Below are positions 23,920-32,197 of a stretch of 34,959 nucleotides of DNA, in pieces. Position numbers and translations under genes: made by a program. This DNA is from Methylobacterium aquaticum (GTDB lineage Bacteria > Pseudomonadota > Alphaproteobacteria > Rhizobiales > Beijerinckiaceae): positions 1 through 34,959 of the forward strand of contig NZ_LABX01000162.1 in assembly GCF_001043915.1 (NCBI RefSeq), in the 5' to 3' direction. The notes below the pieces were generated by a model. The model worked only from the letters and a program-made list of their open reading frames with translations, did no database searches and had not been told where the DNA came from. The first letter of the stretch is position 1; every line of letters starts with the position of its first letter.

Positions 23920-24681
23920 TCAGCTCCGCACGGGCCCGTCGCCGGCCTCCGGGCCGAAATTCGCGACCAGCTGATGCTCGCTGCCGGGATAGAGCAGCCT
24001 GACGCCGGTCACCCACGCGCCCGCGGCCTGGGTGCGGCGGACGATCTCGAGGCAGGCTTCGCCGACCGGCAGTGCCAGCAGCCTCGCCTCGGCGGCGGTC
24101 GCGTTGACCGCCCGGACGCGATGGCTCGCCACGCTCCAGGGCACGGCTTCGAGGAGCCAGGCCCCCGGGGCGAGATCGCCGAAATCCTGGCCCGTCGCGC
24201 CCTCGGCCGCCTCCGGGTTGATCAGGCGGGTTTCGAGGCAGAACGGGTGGTCGTCCGCCAGATGCAGACCTTGCAGCCACAACACCTCTGCGCGCCCGGG
24301 CGGGCTGCCGAGGAGCAACGCATCCTCCTCCCGGGCCGCCCGCACCCGGCGCGCGAGCAGGTGGAAGCGGTAGGCGCGGCCTGAATTGCGGACCTCGTCG
24401 CGGATATCGGCGATCGCCACCACGGCGGATTCAGCGCGCGGCTGCGCGACCTGCGTCCCGCTCTTCTTGCGCCGCACGAGGAAGCCCTCGCGGGCGAGCT
24501 GGCCGAGCGCCTTGTTCATGGTCATGCGCGACACGCCGTAGCGCTCGGCCAGCTCGGTCTCGACCGGGATCTGGGATCCCGGCGGCCAGCACCCGTCGAC
24601 GATGAGCGACCGGATGTCCTCAACGATGTGGTCGTGCCGCGTCGACCCCTTGGCGCGAACCGTCCGGTCCGGTGCGCTCAC
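23920..24681 (-). CDS. GntR-family regulator, HutC subfamily (UTRA domain)
   Basis: The 253-residue product starts at GTG 24681, overlapping the ATPase stop by 4 bases (GTGA). The winged helix spans about residues 15-80 (IVEDIRSLIVDGCWPPGSQIP, ETELAERYGVSRMTMNKALGQL, REGFLVRRKKSGT). The UTRA effector domain follows (about 95-250), with ARRVRAAREEDALLLG, FCLETRLINPEAA and the C-terminal LLYPGSEHQLVANF. It is the last gene of the ABC importer operon, so it probably represses that operon in response to the imported ligand or a metabolite. A palindrome at 27694-27709, in front of the operon, is a candidate operator. Confidence 0.94.
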   Translation of the reverse strand: MSAPDRTVRAKGSTRHDHIVEDIRSLIVDGCWPPGSQIPVETELAERYGVSRMTMNKALGQLAREGFLVRRKKSGTQVAQPRAESAVVAIADIRDEVRNSGRAYRFHLLARRVRAAREEDALLLGSPPGRAEVLWLQGLHLADDHPFCLETRLINPEAAEGATGQDFGDLAPGAWLLEAVPWSVASHRVRAVNATAAEARLLALPVGEACLEIVRRTQAAGAWVTGVRLLYPGSEHQLVANFGPEAGDGPVRS

Positions 24682-25484
24682 GCGGGCTTCAGCAGCATCG
24701 CCGCCCCGCGGTCGAGGTAGGTTTCGAGGAACTGCGTCAGGCGCGGATGGCGCGGGGCGGCGAACAGCTCCCCGGGCGTTCCGTTCAGCAGGACGCGCCC
24801 GTGATCGAGGAAGACGATGCGCCGGCCGACGGTCGCGGCGAACCCGATCTCGTGGGTGACGACCACCATCGTCATGCCGTCTGCCCCGAGATCGCGCATG
24901 ACGTTGAGCACCTCCCCGGTCAGTTCGGGATCGAGCGAGGCGGTGGGTTCGTCGAACAGCAGGATCTTGGGTTCGAGCGCCAGGGCGCGGGCGATCGCGA
25001 CGCGCTGCTGCTGGCCGCCGGACAGCTCGGAGGGGTAGTGCCGGGCCCGCGCTTCGAGGCCGACCCGGCGGAGCTGGGCCATGCCGCGTGCCTCGGCCTC
25101 CGCCCGGGACAAGCCGTTCACGGTGACGAGCGCCTCGGTGACGTTGCCGAGCGCCGTCATGTGCGGCCAGAGGTTGAACTGCTGGAACACCATGCCGATG
25201 CCGGAGCGCACCCTGCGGATCTGATGCGCGGGCACGCGAACCCGCTTGCCGTCCGGCTGCTCCTCGAAGCCGAGGGGCTGGCCGTTGATGAGGATCGTGC
25301 CGCGGGTCGCCTCCTCCAGGAAGGCGATGCAGCGCAGGAGGGTCGACTTGCCCGAGCCCGACGGACCGATCAGGCAGGTGGTCGCGCCGCGGGCGATCTC
25401 GAGGTCGATGTCGTGCAGGACCTCGGCCTTGCCGTAGCTCTTGCACAAACCGCGGATGGCGATGGCGGAAGAGGGGAGCGTCAT
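24678..25484 (-). CDS. polar amino-acid type ABC importer, ATP-binding subunit
   Basis: The 268-residue product has Walker A GPSGSGKST, the Q-loop FQQFNLWPH, signature LSGGQQQR, Walker B ILLFDEP followed by TASLDPE, and the switch His in VVVTHEIGFA. The arrangement matches the GlnQ/HisP class. ATG 25484 overlaps the permease stop by 4 bases. It energises import together with the two permeases and the periplasmic binding protein of the same operon. The ligand is not defined by this subunit. Confidence 0.96.
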   Translation of the reverse strand: MTLPSSAIAIRGLCKSYGKAEVLHDIDLEIARGATTCLIGPSGSGKSTLLRCIAFLEEATRGTILINGQPLGFEEQPDGKRVRVPAHQIRRVRSGIGMVFQQFNLWPHMTALGNVTEALVTVNGLSRAEAEARGMAQLRRVGLEARARHYPSELSGGQQQRVAIARALALEPKILLFDEPTASLDPELTGEVLNVMRDLGADGMTMVVVTHEIGFAATVGRRIVFLDHGRVLLNGTPGELFAAPRHPRLTQFLETYLDRGAAMLLKPA

Positions 25485-26143
25485 GCGAACCTGAACTTCG
25501 ACAACCGGCATTCGAGCGCTTGGCCGGCCCGGCCACACGCTTCGACCAGCCCCCAGTAGATGACGGCGAGCAGGAACAGCGCCTCCACGAAGGCGTATTG
25601 CTGCGAGCCAATGGCGCTGATGGTGGCGGTCGCCTCCGGCACCGCGATGATCGACAGGACCGCGGTCTCCTTGAGCAGGATCACCGCCATGTTCACGGCC
25701 TGCGGCAGGACCAGCATGGTCATCTCGGGCACGAGGATGCGCCGGACGATCTGGGCCTGGCTCAAGCCGACGCATTGCGCCGCCTCGACATGGCCCCGCG
25801 GCACGGCGGCGAAGCCTGCCCGGACGATCTCGGAAAAATAGGCCGCGGCGTAGAGGCTCAGGCCGAGGAGCCCGGCCGGGACGGGATCGAGGCTGAGCCC
25901 GATGAACGGGCCGCCGAAATAGAGCAGGAAGATCTGGACGAGGAAGGGGGTGCCCCGCAGCACCTCGACCGCGAGCCGCAGGGCGAGGGCGAGCGGCTGC
26001 GGCCCGAAATGCCGCAACGCGGCGACGACGAAGCCGAGAACGGCGCCCATCGCCGTCGAAGCCAGCCAGATCCCGAGGGTGATCTGGAGGCCGGACAGGA
26101 TCGCCGGCAGCGCGCCAAGGATGACCGAGACGTCGAAGCTCAT
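25481..26143 (-). CDS. polar amino-acid type ABC importer permease (second)
   Basis: The 220-residue integral membrane protein of the HisM/GlnP class has an N-terminal LQITLGIWLASTAMG helix, EVLRGTPFLVQIFLLYF, and the EAA loop EAAQCVGLSQAQIVRRILVP that contacts the ATPase. Further helices end near AIGSQQYAFVEALFLLAVIY. The start at ATG 26143 overlaps the stop of the first permease gene and its own stop overlaps the ATPase start, both as ATGA. It should form a heterodimeric channel with the neighbouring permease. Confidence 0.95.
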   Translation of the reverse strand: MSFDVSVILGALPAILSGLQITLGIWLASTAMGAVLGFVVAALRHFGPQPLALALRLAVEVLRGTPFLVQIFLLYFGGPFIGLSLDPVPAGLLGLSLYAAAYFSEIVRAGFAAVPRGHVEAAQCVGLSQAQIVRRILVPEMTMLVLPQAVNMAVILLKETAVLSIIAVPEATATISAIGSQQYAFVEALFLLAVIYWGLVEACGRAGQALECRLSKFRFA

Positions 26144-26784
26144 GCGAGCCGCCCGCGGCGCAACGCGCGCTCGGCCAGGCTGCCGCCCGCCGCCACCAGC
26201 CAGTTGATCGCCAGATACAGGCCGCCCGCGACCGCATAGAACAGCAGCGGCTCGTAGGTCGAGGCGGCGAGGTTCTGGGCCGTGCGCGTCAGCTCGATGA
26301 CGCCGACCACCGAGATCAGCGAGGACGCCTTCAGGATCAGGATCGCCTCGTTGACGAGGGCCGGGACCGTGAGCCGCAGCGCGATCGGCGCGCGGATGCG
26401 CCGGAATTGCTGCCAGGGCGACAGGCCCACCATGTCGGCGGCCTCCAGGAGGCCCCGCGGCACGCTGGTGAAGCCGCCGCGCAGGTTCTCCGCCTGATAG
26501 GCGGCGGTGCAGAGCGACAGGCCGATCAGCGCCGCCACCACGCTCGGCACCGTGAGGCCGATCGCCGGCAGGAGATTGTAGATCAGGAGCAGCTGGACGA
26601 GGAGCGGGACGCCGCGGAAGAAGCTGACGAACAGGCCCGCCGGCCAGCGCAGCCACGGCCGCGGCGACAGCCTGGCCGCGCAGACCAGGATGCCGATCAG
26701 GAGGCCGATCCCGATCGAGGCGACGCTGATGACGACCGTGGTGCCGGCCGCCTTGAGCATCAGTTCGAACAGCCGCGGAGTCAT
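26140..26784 (-). CDS. polar amino-acid type ABC importer permease (first)
   Basis: The 214-residue membrane protein has the layout of the second permease: TTVVISVASIGIGLLIG, FFRGVPLLVQLLLIYNLLP, EAA loop EAADMVGLSPWQQFRRIRAP, then ILILKASSLISVVGVIEL and a final helix before ERALRRGRLA. It starts 27 bases after the binding-protein gene and ends in a 4-base overlap with the next permease. The two permeases are similar in length and motif but clearly divergent, as expected for a heterodimer. Confidence 0.95.
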   Translation of the reverse strand: MTPRLFELMLKAAGTTVVISVASIGIGLLIGILVCAARLSPRPWLRWPAGLFVSFFRGVPLLVQLLLIYNLLPAIGLTVPSVVAALIGLSLCTAAYQAENLRGGFTSVPRGLLEAADMVGLSPWQQFRRIRAPIALRLTVPALVNEAILILKASSLISVVGVIELTRTAQNLAASTYEPLLFYAVAGGLYLAINWLVAAGGSLAERALRRGRLA

Positions 26785-26811
26785 CGGGCCCTCAGTCCGG
26801 GGAAGGGCGGT

Positions 26812-27642
26812 TCAGAAGCTCGGCTCCGGCGCCACGTCCGGCGTGTCGAAGGCGGTGCCGAACCACTTCTCCTGCATCTTCTTCATCCGCCCGTCGGCCT
26901 TGATCTTCACGAGCGCGGCCTGCACGGCGTCGAGCAGGGGCTGATCGTCCGGCTTCTTCGTGCCGATATAGCCGAAATAGCTCTTCTGACCGAAGGGCGG
27001 CAGCACCACCGCGAAGGTGCCGGGCTGCTTGGACGCGACGAAGGCGATGTTCGGCAGCGAATTCGCCACCGCGGCGATGCGGCCCGCCGCGAGATCGGCA
27101 TAGGCTTCGTTGAAGGCCGGGTATTCCCGCGCCTCGACGGGACGGGGCAGGGTCGCCGCGAAGGTCTTCAGCTGGGCCAGCTGCGCCGTCGCCTTGCCGG
27201 CGCCGACGGTCTTGCCGGCGATGTCCTCGGGCTTCTTGATCGCGTCGTCCTTCGCACGCCGCAGGATGGCCACGGTCGCCTCGGCGACGGGCGACAGGAA
27301 GCGGTACCGCTCCAGGCGCGCCTTGGTGATGGTGGCGGGCCCCGCCACCATGTTGAACTGCCCCGCTTCGAGGGCCGGCAGGACGCCGTCCCAGGGCAGC
27401 TCGACCCATTTGATCGTGACGCCGAGTTCCTTGCCGACCTCCGCGAAGGCGTCGACGTTGAAGCCGGCATGGTCGCCCGCCGCATCGATGAAATCGAACG
27501 GGGCGAAGGCCGTCTCCGTCCCGACCTTCAGAACGCCCGCGGCCTTGACCCGCGCCAGAGCATCCTGGGCCTGTGCCATCATGGGCGTGGTCATCATCAG
27601 ACCAAGCCCGAGGGTGATCTGTACGAAGAGACGCTTGTTCAC
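26812..27642 (-). CDS. periplasmic amino-acid-type substrate-binding protein of the ABC importer
   Basis: The 276-residue product starts at GTG 27642 with AGGAGG (27648-27653) 5 bases upstream. A signal peptide (KRLFVQITLGLGLMMTTPMMAQA) precedes a family 3 solute-binding fold: LKVGTETAFAPFDFIDAAG, GFNVDAFAEVGKELG, the WDGVLPALEAGQFNMVAGPATIT hinge block, and a C-terminal helix KMQEKWFGTAFD. The family binds amino acids, opines or related compounds, and I cannot name the ligand. It is the first gene of the operon, the usual place for the most highly expressed component. Confidence 0.95.
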   Translation of the reverse strand: MNKRLFVQITLGLGLMMTTPMMAQAQDALARVKAAGVLKVGTETAFAPFDFIDAAGDHAGFNVDAFAEVGKELGVTIKWVELPWDGVLPALEAGQFNMVAGPATITKARLERYRFLSPVAEATVAILRRAKDDAIKKPEDIAGKTVGAGKATAQLAQLKTFAATLPRPVEAREYPAFNEAYADLAAGRIAAVANSLPNIAFVASKQPGTFAVVLPPFGQKSYFGYIGTKKPDDQPLLDAVQAALVKIKADGRMKKMQEKWFGTAFDTPDVAPEPSF

Positions 27643-27693
27643 GCGGGCCTCCTACAGGAGCATGTCGGCGCGCCCCGACGGGGTCGGCCTCAA

Positions 27694-27709
27694 TTATGAT
27701 TAGACATAA
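27694..27709. promoter_or_regulatory. candidate operator TTATG-N6-CATAA before the ABC importer operon
   Basis: An inverted repeat with 5-base perfect arms lies 52 bases upstream of the binding-protein start, in an AT-rich patch that contrasts with its surroundings. The minus strand reads ATGTCTAATCAT at its core. The GTCTA part resembles half of the GT-N-TA-N-AC sites described for HutC-type GntR regulators, one of which ends this operon. Confidence 0.5.
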
Positions 27710-27719
27710 AGGAGGCGAT

Positions 27720-28225
27720 TCCGCTCATGATGTCAATCGAAGGGCACGGCCCACGCTGCGAAAAAACCGGGCACGCCGTGCCGTTCTGCGCGTCTTGCGG
27801 AACCCCGCCGGCGGGCCGGCAGAGAGTCGGGCGAGGGAGTCCGGGGACGGTCCGCGTCTAAATTTTGCGCAGCGTCACGGAGCGGCCCGGGCCCGCGGCC
27901 GAGGGCGATCCGCCGCGCCGGTCCCGAGACCACCGGCCGGCCGTCCCCGGGACGGCGCTCCCGGAGCAACACCCGATCACGTTGTGACACGGAACACGAC
28001 AGCACGGCTTGTCTTCGGTCCCGGCTGTTCCGCCCGGCGGCCTCCTTCCTGAGGTGTCTGGCGATCGACGATCGCCTCCGCAGGGAGCCTCGAAGGAGAG
28101 CGCCAGGAAGCGCTGTGGTTGCTAGAGAAGCTTCACGATCCCGTTGCCATCGCGACGCTTCTCTCGCTGTTTGATTTTGCCGCATTGTCTACGACGAACC
28201 GACATCCATTCTGTCGGACGATGCT
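27720..28225. other. 506-base intergenic region, no gene recognised
   Basis: The open frames here are Arg-rich and resemble no family I know. Two inverted repeats lie near the 3' end of the recombinase gene: CCGACA/TGTCGG with a 7-base loop (28199-28217), 8 bases beyond its stop, and AGAGAAGC/GCTTCTCT with a 25-base loop (28124-28164). The first may be a weak terminator, but no T-run follows on the minus strand. Confidence 0.4.
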
Positions 28226-29155
28226 CTAGGACGCATCCGACAGCGGATGCAGGTCCCTGACCATCCGTTGCGCGCGCGAGAGGTTCACTTTGGTGTAGAC
28301 CTCCGTCGTTCCGAGATCGGCGTGGCCCAGGAGTTCCCCGATTACCCGCAGATCGGCGCCGTTCTGCAACAGATGGGTCGCGAAGGCATGGCGCAGCTTG
28401 TGGGGCGACCAGCGGTCGGCATTCGGGATGCCGGCGGCGGCGGCCGTCTCCTTGATCTCCTTCAGCGCCGCATCGATCGTCAGGTGCTGCTCGCCGTTCG
28501 AGACCCGGTGGAACAGCCAGACATCTGACCGCGAGCCGTACCGGCCCGCCAGCTCGCGCCACAGGCCGATGGCCTCGACGGCCCGGTCGTGGAGCGGCAC
28601 CAGCCGTTCCTTGCCGCCCTTGCCGAGGACGTGGATCATCCGGGTCCCGGGCCGCACCGCACCGGCCGGCCGCGTCACCGCCTCGGACACCCGCATCCCG
28701 CTGGCATAGAGCGTTTCGAGCAGAGCCGCGCGCCGGGCATAGCCGGCCTGACGGTAGAGGCCGACCGACTCGTCCCGCGCCAGGGCGTGCGCCGTCTCGA
28801 TCAGGCGGTCGACCGCCTCGATGCCCGGCGTGAATGGCAGGCGCTCGGGGCGCTTCATCGGCAGAAGCTCGGCGGCCGGGTTGCCGGTGCCGAGTCCCTC
28901 CGCCACCATGAACCGGTGGATGCCGTTGGCGACCGACCGGCGCCGGCTGATCGTGGAATGCGACAGGGCGCGCTGGTCGAGATGGGCGAGGTAGGCGACC
29001 ATGTCCTGGCGCGTCACGTCGGCGAGGCGGCGCGCGCCCAGCCATCCGAGGTAGCAGTCGATGTCGCGGCGATAGGTCTTCAGCGACGAGGCGGCGGTGC
29101 CGCGCTCGGCGGCGAGGGCCTCGAGCCAGAGGCGGGTGATCTCGGCATTGGTCAT
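28226..29155 (-). CDS. tyrosine recombinase, XerC/XerD-like
   Basis: The 309-residue product has the length and two-domain layout of Xer recombinases: an N-terminal SAM-like DNA-binding domain (about 1-100, with SSLKTYRRDIDCYLGWL and HSTISRRRSVANGIHRFM) and a catalytic domain with all expected residues. These are Arg in LYASGMRVSEA, Lys in GKGGKERLVP, HxxR in HKLRHAFATHLL, His in LLGHADLGTTEVY and the nucleophile Tyr in VYTKVNLSRA. It could be the chromosomal XerD or an additional recombinase. The neighbours, an ABC importer and a catabolic operon, do not decide this, and I see no tRNA, att site or phage gene beside it. Confidence 0.92.
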   Translation of the reverse strand: MTNAEITRLWLEALAAERGTAASSLKTYRRDIDCYLGWLGARRLADVTRQDMVAYLAHLDQRALSHSTISRRRSVANGIHRFMVAEGLGTGNPAAELLPMKRPERLPFTPGIEAVDRLIETAHALARDESVGLYRQAGYARRAALLETLYASGMRVSEAVTRPAGAVRPGTRMIHVLGKGGKERLVPLHDRAVEAIGLWRELAGRYGSRSDVWLFHRVSNGEQHLTIDAALKEIKETAAAAGIPNADRWSPHKLRHAFATHLLQNGADLRVIGELLGHADLGTTEVYTKVNLSRAQRMVRDLHPLSDAS

Positions 29156-29343
29156 CCCGGGAGCATGGCCGCGATCGGTTAACGGGGACTTCTCTGAGAA
29201 AAACAGCTTATGCGAATGGCGGCATGCAGCCAGAGACGACGACGGCTGATGTCCCTCCTGCGCGGCCCCCCGATGCGCTGTCCAGATGGTGCCGATGCGG
29301 CGTCAGGGTTGACTGAGCGCTACGCTGGCCCCGCTCGTCGCCC

Positions 29344-29390
29344 TTGACGGTTGCGGTCGCAACCGCCTATGAATGGTTGCAATCGCAACA
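29344..29390 (+). promoter_or_regulatory. sigma70-type promoter with two similar palindromes before the homogentisate operon
   Basis: TTGACG (29344-29349) and TATGAAT (29368-29374) are 18 bases apart. The spacer is largely filled by the perfect palindrome GGTTGCGGTCGCAACC (29349-29364). A near copy, GGTTGCAATCGCAACA, follows directly after the -10 box (29375-29390). A repressor bound at either site would block RNA polymerase. The first gene starts about 110 bases downstream. Confidence 0.65.
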
Positions 29391-29498
29391 AGAATGCCGG
29401 CTGCGGGTTCGCCATGGGGACTTCTCCCATCGGCCCGCGCGACCGGAATGCGGCGGAGGATCCGCTGCGGACGGCAACGCACCAGGGAGAGGAACCGC

Positions 29499-30452
29499 AT
29501 GAGCAAGGGCTTCGCCAGCCAGGGCGACCTCGTCGAGAAGACGGAGACGTTCTCGGAGCTGGCCCCGGGCGTCTATGCCCTCACTGCCGAGGGCGATCCG
29601 AATTCCGGCATCGTCGTCGGCGACGACTCGGTGCTGGTGATCGATGCCCGCGCCACCCCGCGCATGGCCGGCGACTTGGTGCGGCGCGTCCGCGCGGTCA
29701 CCGACAAGCCGATCCGCCACGTGCTGCTCACCCATTACCACGCCGTGCGGGTGCTCGGGGTCGCCGGCTATCCGGACCGGGTCAACGTCATCGCCAGCGA
29801 CGTCGCCCGGGCGATGATCGTCGAGCGCGGACAAGCCGACATGGATTCGGAGATCCAGCGCTTCCCGCGGCTCTTCCGGGGACGCGAGGAGATCCCGGGC
29901 CTGACCTGGCCGACCCTGACCTTCCATGGCGAGATGACGCTCTGGCTCGGGTCGCGCGAGGTGCGGATCATCCATGCCGGACGCGGCCATACTGCCGGCG
30001 ACACCATCGCGTGGCTGCCCAACGAGAAGGTGCTGTTCTCCGGCGACCTCGTCGAATATGGCGCCACCCCCTATTGCGGCGACGCGCATTTCCAGGATTG
30101 GCCCGCCACCCTCGACCGCCTGGAAGCCCTCGGACCCGTCGCCTTGGTGCCGGGCCGCGGCGAGGCGCTGACGACGCCCGAACGGATCCGCGAGGGGCTG
30201 GACGGCACCCGCGCCTTCCTGCGCGACCTCTACGCCATCGCCCGCGACGGCGTGGCGGCCGGCCATGACCTCAAGGCTGTCTACGACCGGGCGATGAGCG
30301 CGATGCGGCCGACCTACGGGCACTGGGTCATCTTCGAGCATTGCATGCCCTTCGACGTGAGCCGGGCCTACGACGAGGCGAAGGGGATCGACACGCCCCG
30401 GATCTGGACCGCCGAGCGCGACATCGAGATGTGGCGCGCGCTCGAAGGCTGA
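29499..30452 (+). CDS. metallo-beta-lactamase-fold hydrolase with degenerate second metal site
   Basis: The 317-residue product starts at ATG 29499 after a GGGAGAGG ribosome-binding site. The fold is recognisable from VVGDDSVLVIDARATP, LLTHYHAVRVLG, HAGRGHTAGDTIAWLP and VLFSGDLVEY. In the HxHxDH motif His79 and His81 are kept, but Val83 and Arg84 replace Asp and His. The late PGHG His is also replaced (PGRGE, Arg220). His164 and Asp183 are present. The first zinc site thus looks intact and the second lost. It is the first gene of the operon leading to homogentisate dioxygenase, so a role in aromatic degradation is likely, perhaps on a thioester, lactone or ester intermediate. The reaction is unknown. 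Confidence 0.9.
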   Translation: MSKGFASQGDLVEKTETFSELAPGVYALTAEGDPNSGIVVGDDSVLVIDARATPRMAGDLVRRVRAVTDKPIRHVLLTHYHAVRVLGVAGYPDRVNVIASDVARAMIVERGQADMDSEIQRFPRLFRGREEIPGLTWPTLTFHGEMTLWLGSREVRIIHAGRGHTAGDTIAWLPNEKVLFSGDLVEYGATPYCGDAHFQDWPATLDRLEALGPVALVPGRGEALTTPERIREGLDGTRAFLRDLYAIARDGVAAGHDLKAVYDRAMSAMRPTYGHWVIFEHCMPFDVSRAYDEAKGIDTPRIWTAERDIEMWRALEG

Positions 30453-30526
30453 CGGCCGTCGCCGGCCGGATCAAGGCAACGACGCCCGGGCCCACCGGGC
30501 GCACCGCCCTGCGCGAGGAACCGCCC

Positions 30527-32197
30527 ATGCCCATCCACCGTCGCTTTCCCTCTCAGCCCCTGGCCGATGCGGGCGGCCGCGTTCCGGTCGTGGTGATCGG
30601 CGCCGGGCCGGTCGGCCTGACCTGTGCCATCGACCTCGCGACGCGCGGCGTTCCGGTGGTGGTGCTCGACGACGACGACACCGTCGCGACCGGCAGCAGG
30701 GCGATCTGCTGGGCCAAACGGACCCTGGAGATCTGGGACCGGCTCGGCGTCGGCCAGCGGATGGTCGACAAGGGCGTGACCTGGAACGTCGGGCGCGTCT
30801 TCCATCGCGACCAGGAACTCTACCGCTTCGACCTGCTGCCCGAGAGCGACCACCGACGGCCCGCCTTCGTCAATGTGCAGCAATACTACGTCGAGCAATA
30901 TCTGATCGAGCGCGCCGCGGACTTCCCCGACCTGATCGCGCTGCACTGGCGGCATGCCGTCACCGGCCTGGCGCAGACCCCGGAGGGTGTGCGCCTCGAC
31001 GTCGCGACGCCGGACGGCGCCCGGTCCCTCGACGCTGCCTGGGTGATCGCGGCGGACGGGGCGCGCTCGCCCACCCGCACCCGGATGGGCCTGCCCTTCC
31101 CCGGCCAGCATTTCGAGGAGCGTTTCCTCATCGCCGACGTGACGATGGCCGACGTGACGATGAAGGCGGAGTTCCCGAGCGAGCGCCTGTTCTGGTTCGA
31201 GCCCACCTTCCATGCCGGCCAGAGCGCCCTGCTCCACCGCCAGCCCGACGACGTTGTCCGCATCGACTTCCAGCTCGGCCCCGAGGCCGATCCCGAGCTG
31301 GAGCGCCAGCCCGACCGGGTGATGCCGCGGGTGCGGGCGGTGGTGGGCGAGGACACGCCCGTCAGCCTCGCCTGGTGCTCGGTCTATGCGTTCCGCTGCG
31401 CGAGGCTCGCGCGCTTCGTGCATGGCCGCGTGGTGTTCGCCGGCGACAGCGCCCATGTGGTGAGCCCTTTCGGCGCGCGGGGCGGCAATGGCGGGATCCA
31501 GGATGCCGACAACCTGTGCTGGAAGCTGGCGCTGGTCCTGCACGGCGAGGCACCGGAGAGCCTGATCGCCACCTACGACGAGGAGCGCGGGCACGCCGCC
31601 GACGAGAACATCCTGCATTCGCGCCGCACCACCAATTTCATGACGCCGAAAACGCGGGCCGAGCGGCAGTTGCGCGACGCGGTGCTGGACCTCGCCGCCG
31701 AGGCGCCCTTCGCCCGCGCCCTGCTCAATGCCGGGCGCCTGTCGCGGCCGTGCAGCCTCGCCGGCCTGTCCTTGCAGACCCCCGATTCGCTGCCGCACGC
31801 CGAGGGTCCGCGGCCGGGCGATGCCTGCCCCGATGCGCCGGTCGTCGATGAGAGCGGCCGTGCGGGCTGGCTGCTCGACCGGCTCGGCGGCTCGTTCGCG
31901 CTCCTGGTCCTCGCGGGCGCCGGCGCGCCCGATCGCGCCCGGCTCTCCGGTCTGGTGCCCGGGCTGCGCTGCATCGTCGTCGGCGAGGCCCCCCCGGCGC
32001 TGCCGGGCGTGGAGGTCCTGCGCGATCCGCACGGCGTCGCCGGGCGCCGCTACGCCGCCGGATCCTGCGCGGCCTACCTGATCCGGCCCGACGCGCATGT
32101 CGCCGCCCGGTTCGCGACAATCGATGCAGAGGAGGTGGCCGGAGCGCTCGCCCGTGCGAGCGGCCGATCCGGCCTGACGATCGAGGAGGCGGCGTGA
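30527..32197 (+). CDS. FAD-dependent aromatic-ring monooxygenase (PheA/TfdB/MhpA type)
   Basis: The 556-residue product starts at ATG 30527, behind GAGGAA. The N-terminal Rossmann motif VVVIGAGPVGL (Gly25, Gly27, Gly30) binds FAD. The DG motif (VIAADGARSPTR) and the GD motif (VVFAGDSAHVVSPFGARGG, Asp307) complete the class A flavin hydroxylase pattern. A C-terminal thioredoxin-like domain (about 440-556) is typical of the phenol hydroxylase branch. Position directly before a DUF2783-like gene and homogentisate dioxygenase suggests hydroxylation of a monohydroxyphenylacetate to homogentisate, comparable to MhaA of Pseudomonas putida U. The substrate assignment is inference; MhpA-like 3-(3-hydroxyphenyl)propionate hydroxylase is the alternative. 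Confidence 0.92.
   Translation: MPIHRRFPSQPLADAGGRVPVVVIGAGPVGLTCAIDLATRGVPVVVLDDDDTVATGSRAICWAKRTLEIWDRLGVGQRMVDKGVTWNVGRVFHRDQELYRFDLLPESDHRRPAFVNVQQYYVEQYLIERAADFPDLIALHWRHAVTGLAQTPEGVRLDVATPDGARSLDAAWVIAADGARSPTRTRMGLPFPGQHFEERFLIADVTMADVTMKAEFPSERLFWFEPTFHAGQSALLHRQPDDVVRIDFQLGPEADPELERQPDRVMPRVRAVVGEDTPVSLAWCSVYAFRCARLARFVHGRVVFAGDSAHVVSPFGARGGNGGIQDADNLCWKLALVLHGEAPESLIATYDEERGHAADENILHSRRTTNFMTPKTRAERQLRDAVLDLAAEAPFARALLNAGRLSRPCSLAGLSLQTPDSLPHAEGPRPGDACPDAPVVDESGRAGWLLDRLGGSFALLVLAGAGAPDRARLSGLVPGLRCIVVGEAPPALPGVEVLRDPHGVAGRRYAAGSCAAYLIRPDAHVAARFATIDAEEVAGALARASGRSGLTIEEAA

Noticed and set aside
27733..28185. 150-codon minus-strand frame between the binding-protein and recombinase genes
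   Set aside because: Arg-rich, no ribosome-binding site and no recognisable motif.
30368..32098. 576-codon minus-strand frame opposite the FAD monooxygenase
   Set aside because: Shadow of a gene with intact FAD motifs; no independent support.
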